From assembly GCA_002440665.1 (NCBI GenBank), contig DJUX01000049.1, positions 1 to 64,000 of the forward strand: a DNA stretch of 64,000 nt, in the 5' to 3' direction. The notes beneath the pieces were generated by a model, which did not search any database, was not told the origin of the DNA, and saw nothing but the letters and a program-made list of their open reading frames with translations. The position numbers and the translations under genes were made by a program. How positions within the stretch are numbered: position 1 is the first letter of the stretch; each line of letters starts with the position of its first letter. This document shows positions 7,007 to 15,102 of this stretch, one piece after another. Source of the stretch: Dechloromonas sp. UBA6271 (GTDB lineage: Bacteria; Pseudomonadota; Gammaproteobacteria; Burkholderiales; Rhodocyclaceae).

Positions 7007-8104
7007 TCAACGGATCACCCCGCCGCCCAGACAGACGCGGCTTTCGTAAAGCACTACCGACTGCCCCGGCGCCAGCGCCCACTGCGGCTCGGCGAAGCGG
7101 ATTTCGCAGGTTTCGCCATCGACGCGCTCGACCTCGCACGGCTGGTCGGCCGTCCGGTAGCGCGGCTTGGCGGTGTACACCCAGTGCGTGTGCGGGGCGT
7201 GGCCCGAGACCCAGGAAAGCTGCTCGGCGACCAGAGCGTCCTTGAGCAGCGCCGGGTGGTCGTGGCCCTGGACGACGTAAAGCACGTTCTTTTCCATGTC
7301 CTTGCCGGCGACGAACCACGCATCGTGCTCGCCACCGCCGGCTTGCCCCTTCTCCTTGATGCCGCCGATGTGCAGGCCCTTGCGCTGGCCCAGCGTGTGG
7401 AACATCAGGCCATCGTGGGTGCCCATTACCTTACCGTCGTCGAGGCGGCGGATTTCGCCCTGTTTCGGCGGCAGGTAGCGGCTGAGGAAATCCTTGAACG
7501 GCCGCTCGCCGATGAAGCAGATGCCGGTCGAATCTTTCTTGGCCGCCACGTGCAGCCCCTCGGCCTCGGCGATCTTGCGCACTTCGCGCTTGTAGATGTC
7601 GGCCAGCGGGAACAGCGTCTTCGACAGCTGCGCCTGGTTCAGGCGGTAAAGGAAATAGCTCTGGTCCTTGGTCCCGTCCTCGGCCTTCAACAACTGGAAC
7701 TCGCCGTCGAATTCGCGGACGCCGGCATAATGGCCGGTGGCGATCTTCTCGGCGCCAAGCTGTATGGCGTGGTCGAGGAAGGCCTTGAACTTGATTTCCG
7801 AATTGCACAGGATGTCCGGGTTGGGCGTCCGCCCGGCCTGGTATTCGCGCAGGAATTCGGCGAACACCCGTTCGCGATATTCGGCGGCGAAATTGACCAC
7901 CTCGACGTCGATGCCGATCTTGTCGGCGACGCTCATGACGTCGACCAGATCCTGGCGCGACGAGCAGTATTCCTCGGTGTCGTCGTCTTCCCAGTTCTTC
8001 ATGAACAGGCCGATCACCTTCCAGCCCTGGCGCTTTAGCAGCAAGGCCGCCACCGACGAATCGACCCCGCCGGACAAGCCGACCACTACCGTTTTTTCAG
8101 ACAT
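7007..8104 (-). CDS. mnmA: tRNA-specific 2-thiouridylase MnmA
   Basis: The 365-residue product begins with the PP-loop ATP-binding motif SGGVDSS (residues 10-16). The catalytic Cys lies in TPNPDILCNSEIKFK (about residue 101) and the second, persulfide-forming Cys in STGICFIGERPF (about residue 199), so both are present. The enzyme thiolates U34 of tRNA-Lys, -Glu and -Gln using sulfur from the IscS/Tus relay. The ATG at 8104 overlaps the end of an upstream secreted-protein gene by 8 bases, forming the chain nudJ, hypothetical, mnmA. A nudJ-mnmA neighbourhood is also known in enterobacteria. Confidence 0.97.
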   Translation of the reverse strand: MSEKTVVVGLSGGVDSSVAALLLKRQGWKVIGLFMKNWEDDDTEEYCSSRQDLVDVMSVADKIGIDVEVVNFAAEYRERVFAEFLREYQAGRTPNPDILCNSEIKFKAFLDHAIQLGAEKIATGHYAGVREFDGEFQLLKAEDGTKDQSYFLYRLNQAQLSKTLFPLADIYKREVRKIAEAEGLHVAAKKDSTGICFIGERPFKDFLSRYLPPKQGEIRRLDDGKVMGTHDGLMFHTLGQRKGLHIGGIKEKGQAGGGEHDAWFVAGKDMEKNVLYVVQGHDHPALLKDALVAEQLSWVSGHAPHTHWVYTAKPRYRTADQPCEVERVDGETCEIRFAEPQWALAPGQSVVLYESRVCLGGGVIR

Positions 8105-8654
8105 CGGGCCCCGCCCCCTGTTTCCATTCGGCCAGCGGCAGGATCACCGCCGGCTGTCCATTATCGACAAACCAGCTATCGACGACGAAGCGCTGCGCTT
8201 CGCCCCCCGTTTTTTCCTCGATCACCGCCGACCAGTGCGCCGGAAAGACAAGCGCCCAGTTGCGCACTTCCGGCTCCAGCACTTGGTGCCAGCGCAAACT
8301 GCCGCGCGCTTCGAGCAATTTCAGCAGGCGCGTCGTCGACTTCGAGTGGTCGATGCAATCCATTTTGCCGGGCGAATGGCCATCGGCATAGTTACCGCCA
8401 CGATCATTCTTTATATCCGACTGCTGGCCAGCCCAGCCATAAAGTTCCCCAATGGCAACGGCGAGCATTTTGCGCTCATTTTCGGCGTCGACCGCAACCG
8501 ACAACTGGCGCCCGATTTCGCGCAATTGCACCTCGCTGAACTTGATCTGCGCCTGCGCGATACACCCGTAGCCATAGCAAATCGGCACGACTTCATCGGC
8601 CGCAACGGCTCCGGCCCACGACACCATCAATGCCAACAGAAAGCTTCGGAACAT
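8097..8654 (-). CDS. Hypothetical secreted protein between nudJ and mnmA
   Basis: A 185-residue protein beginning MFRSFLLALMVSWAGAVAAD, a clear signal peptide with likely cleavage after AVAA. The mature part contains two Cys near its start (VPICYGYGCIAQ), the segment KMDCIDHSKSTTRLLKLLE, and later NWALVFPAHWSAVIEEK and RFVVDSWFVDNGQPAVILPL. The Cys-Ile-Asp-His and VDSWF segments are reminiscent of transglutaminase-like or papain-fold cores, but I cannot assign a family. The ATG at 8654 overlaps the nudJ stop by one base (TGATG) and the 3' end overlaps mnmA by 8 bases. A dispersed-motif copy lies within it at 8479-8499. Confidence 0.75.
   Translation of the reverse strand: MFRSFLLALMVSWAGAVAADEVVPICYGYGCIAQAQIKFSEVQLREIGRQLSVAVDAENERKMLAVAIGELYGWAGQQSDIKNDRGGNYADGHSPGKMDCIDHSKSTTRLLKLLEARGSLRWHQVLEPEVRNWALVFPAHWSAVIEEKTGGEAQRFVVDSWFVDNGQPAVILPLAEWKQGAGPDV
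8479..8499 (+). repeat. Dispersed motif copy (TTTTCGGCGTCGACCGCAAC)
   Basis: An exact match to the TTTTCGGYGTYGACCGCAAC consensus, inside the secreted-protein gene and on the strand opposite to it. The same string occurs again inside glcE at 31446. Confidence 0.7.
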
Positions 8655-9100
8655 CAATCGTAATGCACCAACAGATCAAGCGGATAACGTTTGCCGGCGA
8701 TCAGATCCTCGATACAACGCAGGATAAGCGGGCTGCGGTGGCGTTCCTGCGTCGCCTTCACTTCGTCAAGCGTCAGCCAGCGGGCGACGACGATGCCCTC
8801 ATCCAGTTGGCGGTCGGCCTCCCAGCCGCGCAGCTCGCCGGCGAAGGCGAAGCGCAGGTAGGTGACATTTTTCGTGGGGTGCTGCCAGTTGTAGATGCCG
8901 ACCAGATGCGTCGGCTTGAAGTGGTAGGCGGTTTCCTCCAGCGCCTCGCGCACCACGGCGTCGATTAGCGCTTCGCCTGCCTCGAGATGACCGGCCGGCT
9001 GGTTGAAGGCCAGACCGGCGTCGGTTTCTTCCTCGACCAGCAGGAATTTACCGTCACGCTGGACGACGGCGGCAACGGTGACATTGGGTTTCCAGATCAT
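8654..9100 (-). CDS. nudJ: NUDIX hydrolase NudJ
   Basis: The 148-residue protein starts MIWKPNVTVAAVVQRDGKFL, very like the start of E. coli NudJ (MFKPHVTVACVV...). The complete Nudix box GX5EX7REUXEEXGU is present as GHLEAGEALIDAVVREALEE plus T (about residues 38-58), the Mg-binding and catalytic segment. A 6-codon longer TTG start at 9118 is possible, but the ATG at 9100 fits the family start better. NudJ hydrolyses thiamine pyrimidine pyrophosphates and nucleoside di- and triphosphates. The position next to mnmA (here with one gene between) agrees with the assignment. It heads the chain that runs into mnmA. Confidence 0.88.
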   Translation of the reverse strand: MIWKPNVTVAAVVQRDGKFLLVEEETDAGLAFNQPAGHLEAGEALIDAVVREALEETAYHFKPTHLVGIYNWQHPTKNVTYLRFAFAGELRGWEADRQLDEGIVVARWLTLDEVKATQERHRSPLILRCIEDLIAGKRYPLDLLVHYD

Positions 9101-9188
9101 GCGCGACTCAAACGGCAAAAGCGTTATTTTACCCGTTGATTTGGGCTAGAATTATGCGCTTTCACACGCGCAACACGGAGAATCGAAC

Positions 9189-10109
9189 ATGTCCATGTCG
9201 GATCGCGACGGCTTTATTTGGCAGGATGGAAAACTAGTGCCCTGGCGCGAGGCGACCACCCACGTCCTCACGCATTCCCTGCACTATGGCATGAGCGTAT
9301 TCGAGGGCGTCCGTGCCTACAAGACCGAGCGCGGCACCGCCATCTTCCGCCTGGAAGAGCACACCGACCGCCTGTTCAACTCGGCCCACATCTTCCAGAT
9401 GGCAATGCCGTTCGACAAGGCGACCATCAACGAAGCGCACAAGGAAGTGCTGCGCGCCAACAATCTCGATTCCGGCTACCTGCGGCCGATCGCCTTCTAC
9501 GGCTCGGAAAAGATGGGCGTTTCGCCCAAGGGTGCCAAGGTGCACGTCGCCATCGCCGCCTGGCCGTGGGGCGCCTACCTCGGCGAGGAAGGCATGGAGC
9601 GCGGCATCCGCGTCAAGGTCTCCAGCTACACCCGCCACCACGTCAATATCTCGATGGTGCGCGCCAAGGCCTCCGGCCACTACATCAACTCCATCCTGGC
9701 CAACAACGAAGTGACCCACGAAGGTTACGACGAAGCCATGCTGCTCGATCCTGAAGGCTATGTGGCCGAAGGCGCCGGCGAGAACCTGTTCATCGTCAAG
9801 AAGGGCAAGCTGTACACGCCCGACCTCACGTCCTGCCTGGAAGGCATCACGCGCGCCACGGTGCTGCAGATCGCCGAAGAACTGGGCCTCTCGGTGCAGG
9901 AAAAGCGCATCACGCGCGACGAAGTGTATTGCTGCGACGAAGCCTTTTTCACCGGCACCGCCGCCGAAGTCACGCCGATCCGCGAACTCGACGGCCGCCA
10001 GATCGGCATCGGCCGCCGCGGTCCGATCACCGCGCAGATCCAGGCCAAGTATTTCGACGTGGTCTATGGCCGTTCGCCGCAGCACGACGACTGGCTGGCC
10101 TACGTATAA
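9189..10109 (+). CDS. ilvE: Branched-chain amino acid aminotransferase
   Basis: A 306-residue PLP fold-type IV transaminase. It has the N-terminal Leu/Tyr-rich segment HSLHYGMSVFEGVRAY, the PLP-lysine region VRAKASGHYINSILAN (about residues 155-170) and the Glu of EGYDEAMLLD plus EGAGENLFIVK that bind the cofactor. It transfers amino groups between leucine, isoleucine or valine and 2-oxoglutarate. The ATG at 9189 follows a GGAGA ribosome site. It begins a co-directional run (ilvE, zinc-finger gene, waaF, NTF2-like gene, hydrolase, phosphomannomutase). The ilvE / zinc finger / waaF order recurs in betaproteobacteria. Confidence 0.96.
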   Translation: MSMSDRDGFIWQDGKLVPWREATTHVLTHSLHYGMSVFEGVRAYKTERGTAIFRLEEHTDRLFNSAHIFQMAMPFDKATINEAHKEVLRANNLDSGYLRPIAFYGSEKMGVSPKGAKVHVAIAAWPWGAYLGEEGMERGIRVKVSSYTRHHVNISMVRAKASGHYINSILANNEVTHEGYDEAMLLDPEGYVAEGAGENLFIVKKGKLYTPDLTSCLEGITRATVLQIAEELGLSVQEKRITRDEVYCCDEAFFTGTAAEVTPIRELDGRQIGIGRRGPITAQIQAKYFDVVYGRSPQHDDWLAYV

Positions 10110-10125
10110 GCTCAGGGAGAACAAG

Positions 10126-10314
10126 ATGTCCGACAACCTTACCGTTGAAATCACCGCCCATGACCTGCCGCTGCACTGCCCGCAGCCCAACGCTCCGCTG
10201 TGGTCGCAGCATCCGCGCGTCTTCCTCGACGTCCTGAAGACCGGCGAGGTCGTCTGCCCGTATTGCAGCGCCAAGTACGTGTTCAAGGGCGAAGCGCCCA
10301 AGGGCCATCACTAA
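10126..10314 (+). CDS. Small zinc-finger protein (zf-CHCC type)
   Basis: A 62-residue protein, MSDNLTVEITAHDLPLHCPQ at its start, with the zf-CHCC arrangement: Cys in LHCPQ (residue 18), His in WSQHPRVFLDV (residue 29) and CPYC (residues 44-47). This small domain is related to the NDUFS6 / complex I accessory zinc fold. In betaproteobacteria it is usually an orphan gene between ilvE and waaF; function unknown. The ATG at 10126 follows a GGGAGA ribosome site 16 bases after the ilvE stop, indicating co-transcription with ilvE. A strong hairpin follows. Confidence 0.85.
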   Translation: MSDNLTVEITAHDLPLHCPQPNAPLWSQHPRVFLDVLKTGEVVCPYCSAKYVFKGEAPKGHH

Positions 10315-10321
10315 GCATCGG

Positions 10322-10344
10322 GCGGCGGGCCAAAAGCCCGCCGC
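10322..10344. terminator. GC-rich hairpin immediately before the waaF start
   Basis: GCGGCGGGC (10322-10330) pairs with GCCCGCCGC (10336-10344) around CAAAA. No T-run follows. The waaF ATG is only 7 bases downstream, so the stem occupies the place where a ribosome site should be. It may be a terminator, or a structure limiting translation of waaF. Confidence 0.55.
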
Positions 10345-10350
10345 TGTCGC

Positions 10351-11364
10351 ATGAAGAAGGCGCTGATCGTCGCCCCCTCCTGGATCGGCGATACCATCAT
10401 GGCGCAGCCGCTGTTCGCACGGCTGCATGCCAAATCCCCCGGTTTGCAACTCGACGCCCTGGCGCCCAGCTGGGTCGCGCCGGTATTGCAGCGCATGGGT
10501 GAAATCGCCGAGGTCCTCGATAGCCCCTTCGGCCACGGCCAGCTATCGCTGAAAGCCCGTTGGCGCCTGGCCCGGCAACTGGCGGCGCGCGGCTACGATG
10601 CGGTTTACGTCCTCCCAAATTCGCTGAAGTCGGCGCTGGTTCCATTCCTGGCCGGCATCCCGCAACGCGTCGGTTTCACCGGCGAATCCCGCTACGGCCT
10701 GATCAACGTTCGGCACCACCTCGACAAAGCCGCCCTGCCGCTGATGGTCGAGCGCTTCGCGCAACTGGCCGAAGCCCCCGGCGCAGCAGTGCCCAAGCCC
10801 ATTTTTCACCCGAAAATCCGGTCGACCGCAACCGACCAGCAGCAAACCCTGACGGCACTCGGTCGCGAACACCCGACCCGCTTTGCCGCCTTCTGCCCCG
10901 GTGCCGAATACGGCCCGGCCAAACGCTGGCCCGCTGCGCATTTCGCCACGCTGGCCCGCAGCCTGGGCGAGCGCGGTTACCGCGTCGGCCTCTTCGGCTC
11001 GCCCAAGGACCGAGCGGTTGCCGACGAAATCAGCGCCCTCGCCCCCGGCCTCTGCGACAACCTGTGCGGCGCCACCTCGCTCGAACAGGCCATCGACTTG
11101 CTGGCCATGGCCGACCTCGTCGTCTGCAACGACTCCGGCCTGATGCACGTCGCTGCCGCGCTAGACCGGCCAATCGTCGCGCTCTACGGCTCGTCGTCGC
11201 CCGGCTTCACGCCGCCGCTTTCGGACCAGGCCGACATTCTCAGCCTCAATCTCGAGTGCAGCCCGTGCTTCAAGCGCGAATGCCCGCTCGGCCACCTTGA
11301 CTGCCTCAACAAACTCTCCCCGGACCAGGTTCTCACAGCCTGCCTGAAACGGAGCGCCTCATGA
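10351..11364 (+). CDS. waaF: ADP-heptose:LPS heptosyltransferase II
   Basis: The 337-residue product begins MKKALIVAPSWIGDTIMAQP, the standard WaaF start with the conserved Asp. The C-terminal half shows CPGAEYGPAKRWPAAHFATL, which binds the ADP-heptose phosphates, and NDSGLMHVAAALDRPIVALY. STSP-like SSSPGFTPP and CSPCFKRECPLGHLDCL complete the heptosyltransferase family features. It adds the second heptose to the LPS inner core at the cytoplasmic side of the inner membrane. No ribosome site is visible; a hairpin covers the leader. Its 3' end overlaps the next gene by ATGA, and a dispersed-motif copy lies at 10812-10832. Confidence 0.95.
   Translation: MKKALIVAPSWIGDTIMAQPLFARLHAKSPGLQLDALAPSWVAPVLQRMGEIAEVLDSPFGHGQLSLKARWRLARQLAARGYDAVYVLPNSLKSALVPFLAGIPQRVGFTGESRYGLINVRHHLDKAALPLMVERFAQLAEAPGAAVPKPIFHPKIRSTATDQQQTLTALGREHPTRFAAFCPGAEYGPAKRWPAAHFATLARSLGERGYRVGLFGSPKDRAVADEISALAPGLCDNLCGATSLEQAIDLLAMADLVVCNDSGLMHVAAALDRPIVALYGSSSPGFTPPLSDQADILSLNLECSPCFKRECPLGHLDCLNKLSPDQVLTACLKRSAS
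10812..10832 (+). repeat. Dispersed motif copy inside waaF
   Basis: GAAAATCCGGTCGACCGCAA followed by CC: the GTCGACCGCAAC core with a GAAAATCC prefix instead of TTTTCGG. Confidence 0.55.
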
Positions 11365-11792
11365 GCAAACCCGCCAATTTCGCCGCCCCCGAAGATGTCG
11401 AACAGGCCTTTTACGAGGCCGTACAGAAGGGCGACGCCGACCTGCTGATCCAGCTCTGGGCCGAGGACGAGGAAACCCTGTGCGTACACCCGACCGGCGT
11501 GCGCCTGCTCGGCATCGTGCCGATTCGCGAAAGCTGGCGCGGCATCTTCGCCAACGCGAAAATTCGCGTGCAGGCGGAATCGGTCACCCACTGGCAGGGC
11601 TCGGTGCTGGCCATCCACCACCTGACCGAAATCCTCTTCGTCGGCGACGACCCCAGCCCGCACGGCCCGTTGCACGTCACCCACATCTACGCCCGCGGCG
11701 CCCACGGCTGGCGCCTGGTCAGCCGCCACGCCTCGGCTGCCGACGACAGCCATCAGGCGATGGCCGAGGCCGTGCCGCACACGCTGCATTGA
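11361..11792 (+). CDS. NTF2/SnoaL-like fold protein
   Basis: A 143-residue protein starting MSKPANFAAPEDVEQAFYEA. The pattern fits the DUF4440/SnoaL-like NTF2 fold: an N-terminal helix followed by ALLxxWA-type DLLIQLWAEDEETLCVHPTG, then GIVPIRESWRGIF, and β-strands ending HGWRLVSRHAS. No signal peptide. Members bind small molecules or act as ketosteroid-isomerase-like enzymes; the substrate cannot be told. It overlaps waaF by ATGA at its start and the next gene by TTGA at its end, so the three genes are translationally linked. Confidence 0.8.
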   Translation: MSKPANFAAPEDVEQAFYEAVQKGDADLLIQLWAEDEETLCVHPTGVRLLGIVPIRESWRGIFANAKIRVQAESVTHWQGSVLAIHHLTEILFVGDDPSPHGPLHVTHIYARGAHGWRLVSRHASAADDSHQAMAEAVPHTLH

Positions 11793-12745
11793 AGCCGTAC
11801 CACGCGCCCGCCTGGCTGCCCGGCGGCCACGCGCAGACCATCTGGCCGCTGCTGATCAAGCCGCAGCCGCTCAAGCTGCGGCGCGAACGCGGGGAAACGC
11901 CGGACGGTGACTTCGTCGACGTCGATCATCTCGACGGCCCGCGCGACGCCCCCCTGCTCGTGCTATTTCACGGCCTCGAAGGCAGCGCCAACAGCCATTA
12001 CGCGCTCAGCACCGCGCACGCCTGCCGGAAAGCCGGCTGGCGGCTGGCGCTGCCGCATTTTCGCGGCTGTTCCGGTGAGTTGAACCGCCGCCCGCGCGCC
12101 TATCATTCCGGCGACTCGGACGAGATCGACTGGATCCTGCGCCGCCTGCACGCGGCCAACGGCGGCCGTCCGCTGCACGCTGCCGGCGTCTCGCTGGGCG
12201 GCAACGCGCTGCTCAAATGGGCCGGCGAGCGCGGCGCCAACGCGGCCGAAGTGGTCACCGGCGTCGCCGCCATGTGCGCCCCGCTCGACCTCGCCGCCTG
12301 CGGCCACCACCTGGCGCACGGCTTCAACCGCGTCTATACGCAGCATTTCCTGAAAACACTGAAAGCCGTTTCCAGCGCCCGCCTGCGCCAGTTTCCCGAC
12401 CTCTTCGACGAGGCGCGCATGCTTGCGGCGATCAACCTCTACCAGTTCGACGACGCCGTGACTGCGCCGGTGCATGGCTTCGCCGGTGCCGACGACTACT
12501 GGCAGCGCGCCTCGGCCAAACCCTGGCTGAAATCCATCGCTGTGCCGGCGCTTGCGGTCAACCCGAAAAACGACCCGTTTTTGCCCGCCGGCTTCCTGCC
12601 GGATGCCGCTTCGGTCAGCCCGCAGGTGCGTCTCGAGCAGCCAGCCACTGGCGGCCATGTCGGTTTCGTCAGCGGCAGTTTCCCCGGAAATCTGGACTGG
12701 CTGCCGCAAAGGCTCTTACACTTCTTTCTTTATGAAACGTCATAG
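11789..12745 (+). CDS. YheT-type alpha/beta hydrolase
   Basis: The 318-residue product matches the YheT / AB-hydrolase-4 family. PAWLPGGHAQTIWPLL at the start is the family hallmark (GGHxQT). FHGLEGSANSHYA supplies the oxyanion region, HFRGCSGELNR follows, and the nucleophile elbow is AGVSLGGNALLKW (GxSxG). An acidic residue (NPKNDPFLP) and His (TGGHVGFV) complete the triad. The start is inferred as TTG at 11789, overlapping the preceding stop by TTGA; no ATG fits before the GGHAQT motif. Substrate is unknown; related proteins are esterases or lipases. Confidence 0.88.
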   Translation: MKPYHAPAWLPGGHAQTIWPLLIKPQPLKLRRERGETPDGDFVDVDHLDGPRDAPLLVLFHGLEGSANSHYALSTAHACRKAGWRLALPHFRGCSGELNRRPRAYHSGDSDEIDWILRRLHAANGGRPLHAAGVSLGGNALLKWAGERGANAAEVVTGVAAMCAPLDLAACGHHLAHGFNRVYTQHFLKTLKAVSSARLRQFPDLFDEARMLAAINLYQFDDAVTAPVHGFAGADDYWQRASAKPWLKSIAVPALAVNPKNDPFLPAGFLPDAASVSPQVRLEQPATGGHVGFVSGSFPGNLDWLPQRLLHFFLYETS

Positions 12746-12754
12746 GCACCCATC

Positions 12755-14131
12755 ATGACCAAACTACCCGCCGAAATCTTCAAGGCCTACGATATCCGTG
12801 GCATCGTCGATAAATCCCTGACCGCCGATGTCGTGCGCCAGATCGGCCACGCGCTCGGCTCGCTCGCCGTCGAGCAGGGCCAGAAAGCCATCGCCGTCGG
12901 CCGCGACGGCCGCCTCTCCGGCCCCGAACTGGCCGGCGCGCTGATGGACGGCATCTGCACCGCCGGTTGTGACGCCATCGACGTCGGCTGCGTGCCGACC
13001 CCGGTCACCTATTTCGCTGCCTACGAACTCGGCTGCAACTCCTGCGTCTCGGTCACCGGCAGCCATAACCCGCCGGACTACAACGGCCTGAAGATGGTCA
13101 TCGGCGGCACAACCCTGGCGCTCGACGCCATCCAGAACCTCAAACAACGCATCGAGGCCGGCGACCTGAAGCACGGCAAGGGTGAGCGCCGTAGCGCCGA
13201 CGTCAAGACCGCCTATGTCGACAAGATCGTCGGCGATGTGAAACTGGCCCGGCCGCTGAAGATCGTCATGGACTGCGGCAACGGCGTCGCCGGCGCGGTC
13301 GCCCCCGAACTGTTCAAGCGCCTCGGCTGCGAAATCATTCCGCTTTACTGCGAAGTGGACGGCACCTTCCCGAACCATCACCCGGACCCATCCAAGCCGG
13401 AAAACCTGGCGGACGTCATCAAGGCACTCAAGGAAACCGACGCCGAGATCGGCATCGCCTTCGACGGCGACGGCGACCGCCTGGGCGTGGTGACCAAGGA
13501 CGGCGAAATCATCTACCCGGACCGCCAGCTGATGCTGTTCGCCGCCGATGTGCTGTCGCGCGTGCCGGGCGGCCAGATCATTTACGACGTCAAGTGCACC
13601 CGCCTCCTCGCCCCATGGATCAGGAAACATGGCGGCCAGCCACTGATGTGGAACACCGGCCATGCTCTGGTCAAGGCCAAGCTCAAGGAAACCGGCGCCC
13701 CGCTGGCCGGCGAAATGTCCGGCCACACCTTCTTCAAGGAACGCTGGTACGGCTTCGACGACGGCCTGTACACCGGCGCCCGCCTGCTGGAAATCCTGGC
13801 GCGCTCGGCCGACGTCAATGCGCCGCTGAAAGCCCTGCCCAACTCGCCGTCGACCCCGGAACTCAATATCAAGATGGCCGAAGGCGAGCCGTTCACGCTG
13901 ATCGACAAGCTGAAGGCTGAAGGCAAGTTCGACGGCGCCGAGGAAATCATCACCATCGACGGCGTCCGTGTCGAATACGCCGACGGCTTCGGCCTGGCGC
14001 GCCCCTCCAACACGACACCGGTCGTCGTGCTGCGCTTCGAGGCCGATGACGATGCGGCACTGGAGCGCATCCAGGCCGGTTTCCGGCAGGCGATCACGGC
14101 TGTCTGGCCGGGCATCAAGCTGCCGTTCTGA
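12755..14131 (+). CDS. Phosphomannomutase/phosphoglucomutase (AlgC/ManB type)
   Basis: The 458-residue α-D-phosphohexomutase begins with the Arg-containing motif FKAYDIRGIV. It contains the phosphoserine loop SVTGSHNPPDYNGLK (about residues 97-111), the metal-binding loop FDGDGDRLGVV (about 238-248), the sugar-binding loop GEMSGHTFFKE (about 322-332) and the phosphate-binding loop RPSNTTP near the C terminus. All four active-site elements of the AlgC-type enzymes are intact. It makes mannose-1-P or glucose-1-P for exopolysaccharide and LPS, which fits its place behind waaF. It starts 9 bases after the hydrolase stop. Confidence 0.94.
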   Translation: MTKLPAEIFKAYDIRGIVDKSLTADVVRQIGHALGSLAVEQGQKAIAVGRDGRLSGPELAGALMDGICTAGCDAIDVGCVPTPVTYFAAYELGCNSCVSVTGSHNPPDYNGLKMVIGGTTLALDAIQNLKQRIEAGDLKHGKGERRSADVKTAYVDKIVGDVKLARPLKIVMDCGNGVAGAVAPELFKRLGCEIIPLYCEVDGTFPNHHPDPSKPENLADVIKALKETDAEIGIAFDGDGDRLGVVTKDGEIIYPDRQLMLFAADVLSRVPGGQIIYDVKCTRLLAPWIRKHGGQPLMWNTGHALVKAKLKETGAPLAGEMSGHTFFKERWYGFDDGLYTGARLLEILARSADVNAPLKALPNSPSTPELNIKMAEGEPFTLIDKLKAEGKFDGAEEIITIDGVRVEYADGFGLARPSNTTPVVVLRFEADDDAALERIQAGFRQAITAVWPGIKLPF

Positions 14132-14153
14132 CGCGGACCGCGTTACAAAACAA

Positions 14154-14189
14154 CGACAGTCGCGCTACAAACGGTTGGCGCGACTGTCG
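14154..14189. repeat. Perfect 12-bp inverted repeat behind the phosphomannomutase gene
   Basis: CGACAGTCGCGC (14154-14165) is the exact reverse complement of GCGCGACTGTCG (14178-14189), with a 12-base loop. It starts 22 bases after the gene's stop and lies before a small membrane-protein gene. No T-run follows on the plus strand. It could be a rho-independent-like terminator or an operator for the next gene. Confidence 0.7.
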
Positions 14190-14233
14190 CTAGAATAGGC
14201 GGCTGTCAATCCGCACACCTATCCGGAAAATCG

Positions 14234-14584
14234 ATGAACGCCAGCGAAGAACAACTGAAATTCCGCCAGTTTCACGGCAGCCTGGGCGGCCAGCCGCCGG
14301 GTCCGCTGGCCAAGGTCGTCACCTTCGTCCTCGGTGCGGCGCTGCTGGTCGTCAGCTTCATGTTTTCGCTGGTCGCCTTGGCGGTCGTCGCGGTCGGCGC
14401 CGTGCTGGCCGGCACCTGGTTCTGGTGGAAAACGCGCACCCTGCGTCGCGAACTGCGCGAACAAATGCGTCAGCAGCCGCCCTCTGGCGCAAGCGAGCAG
14501 CAGCCCTTCGCGGGTCGCATCATCGAAGGCGAAGTCATTCGTGATGGCACGCCGCCCGCCCCGGGTGGCCACCTGCTGAACTGA
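14234..14584 (+). CDS. Small hypothetical membrane protein
   Basis: A 116-residue protein beginning MNASEEQLKFRQFHGSLGGQ. A hydrophobic stretch at about residues 27-58 (VVTFVLGAALLVVSFMFSLV then ALAVVAVGAVLAGTWFWW) forms one long or two short membrane helices. A basic region (KTRTLRRELREQMRQQ) follows, then a tail with GRIIEGEVIRDG, a motif common in small betaproteobacterial inner-membrane proteins that otherwise lack annotation. An acceptable GGAAA site precedes the ATG at 14234. Function unknown. It converges with the NUDIX gene at 14598. Confidence 0.7.
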   Translation: MNASEEQLKFRQFHGSLGGQPPGPLAKVVTFVLGAALLVVSFMFSLVALAVVAVGAVLAGTWFWWKTRTLRRELREQMRQQPPSGASEQQPFAGRIIEGEVIRDGTPPAPGGHLLN

Positions 14585-14597
14585 CCCTGACCCCGAA

Positions 14598-15092
14598 TTA
14601 ACCCGCCACGCGGACCAGTAGCCAGTCGCGCACGGCGAAGCCGGTCCCGAAATCCCAGGCTTTGAGGCGCTCCAGCTCGATCAGCCGGACCTCGGCCAGT
14701 TCCTCGTTGAGGACGATCCGCCCTTCCGCCGCGACGTGGTAGGCGATCAGCAGCTGATTCTTCTGCGTGAAGGGATAGAGGCCGATCAGCGTGACCGCTG
14801 TCGCGACCAGCCCAAGCTCTTCGGCCACTTCGCGCGCCACCGCCTGTTCCGGTGCTTCGTCGCGCTCCAGAAAACCGGTCACCAGCCCGAAGCTCTTTTC
14901 CGGCCAGGCGACATTACGCGCCAGCAGCACCCGCCCGTCGTATTCGACCAGCGCCGCGACCACTGGCACCGGGTTGTCCCACAGCACGAAACCGCAGTCC
15001 TCCGCCGGGCAGGTCGGGCGCGCCAGGCCGCCGGCGTCGCGCAACACCAGTTCGCTACCGCACTGCGGACAGAAGCGGTAAGCGCCGCTCAC
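14598..15092 (-). CDS. NUDIX hydrolase with N-terminal zinc ribbon
   Basis: The 164-residue protein has an N-terminal zinc ribbon (FCPQCGSELVLRD, then TCPAEDCGF: four Cys) followed by a Nudix domain. The box GFLERDEAPEQAVAREVAEE plus LG (about residues 72-93) matches GX5EX7REUXEEXG. The arrangement resembles NudC, but the protein is shorter and lacks NudC's N-terminal domain, so NADH pyrophosphatase activity is uncertain. The start is a GTG at 15092. It lies 10 bases behind a small exported-protein gene and belongs to the minus-strand chain that begins with alaS. Confidence 0.87.
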   Translation of the reverse strand: MSGAYRFCPQCGSELVLRDAGGLARPTCPAEDCGFVLWDNPVPVVAALVEYDGRVLLARNVAWPEKSFGLVTGFLERDEAPEQAVAREVAEELGLVATAVTLIGLYPFTQKNQLLIAYHVAAEGRIVLNEELAEVRLIELERLKAWDFGTGFAVRDWLLVRVAG

Positions 15093-15102
15093 CGCCGCAG
15101 CG

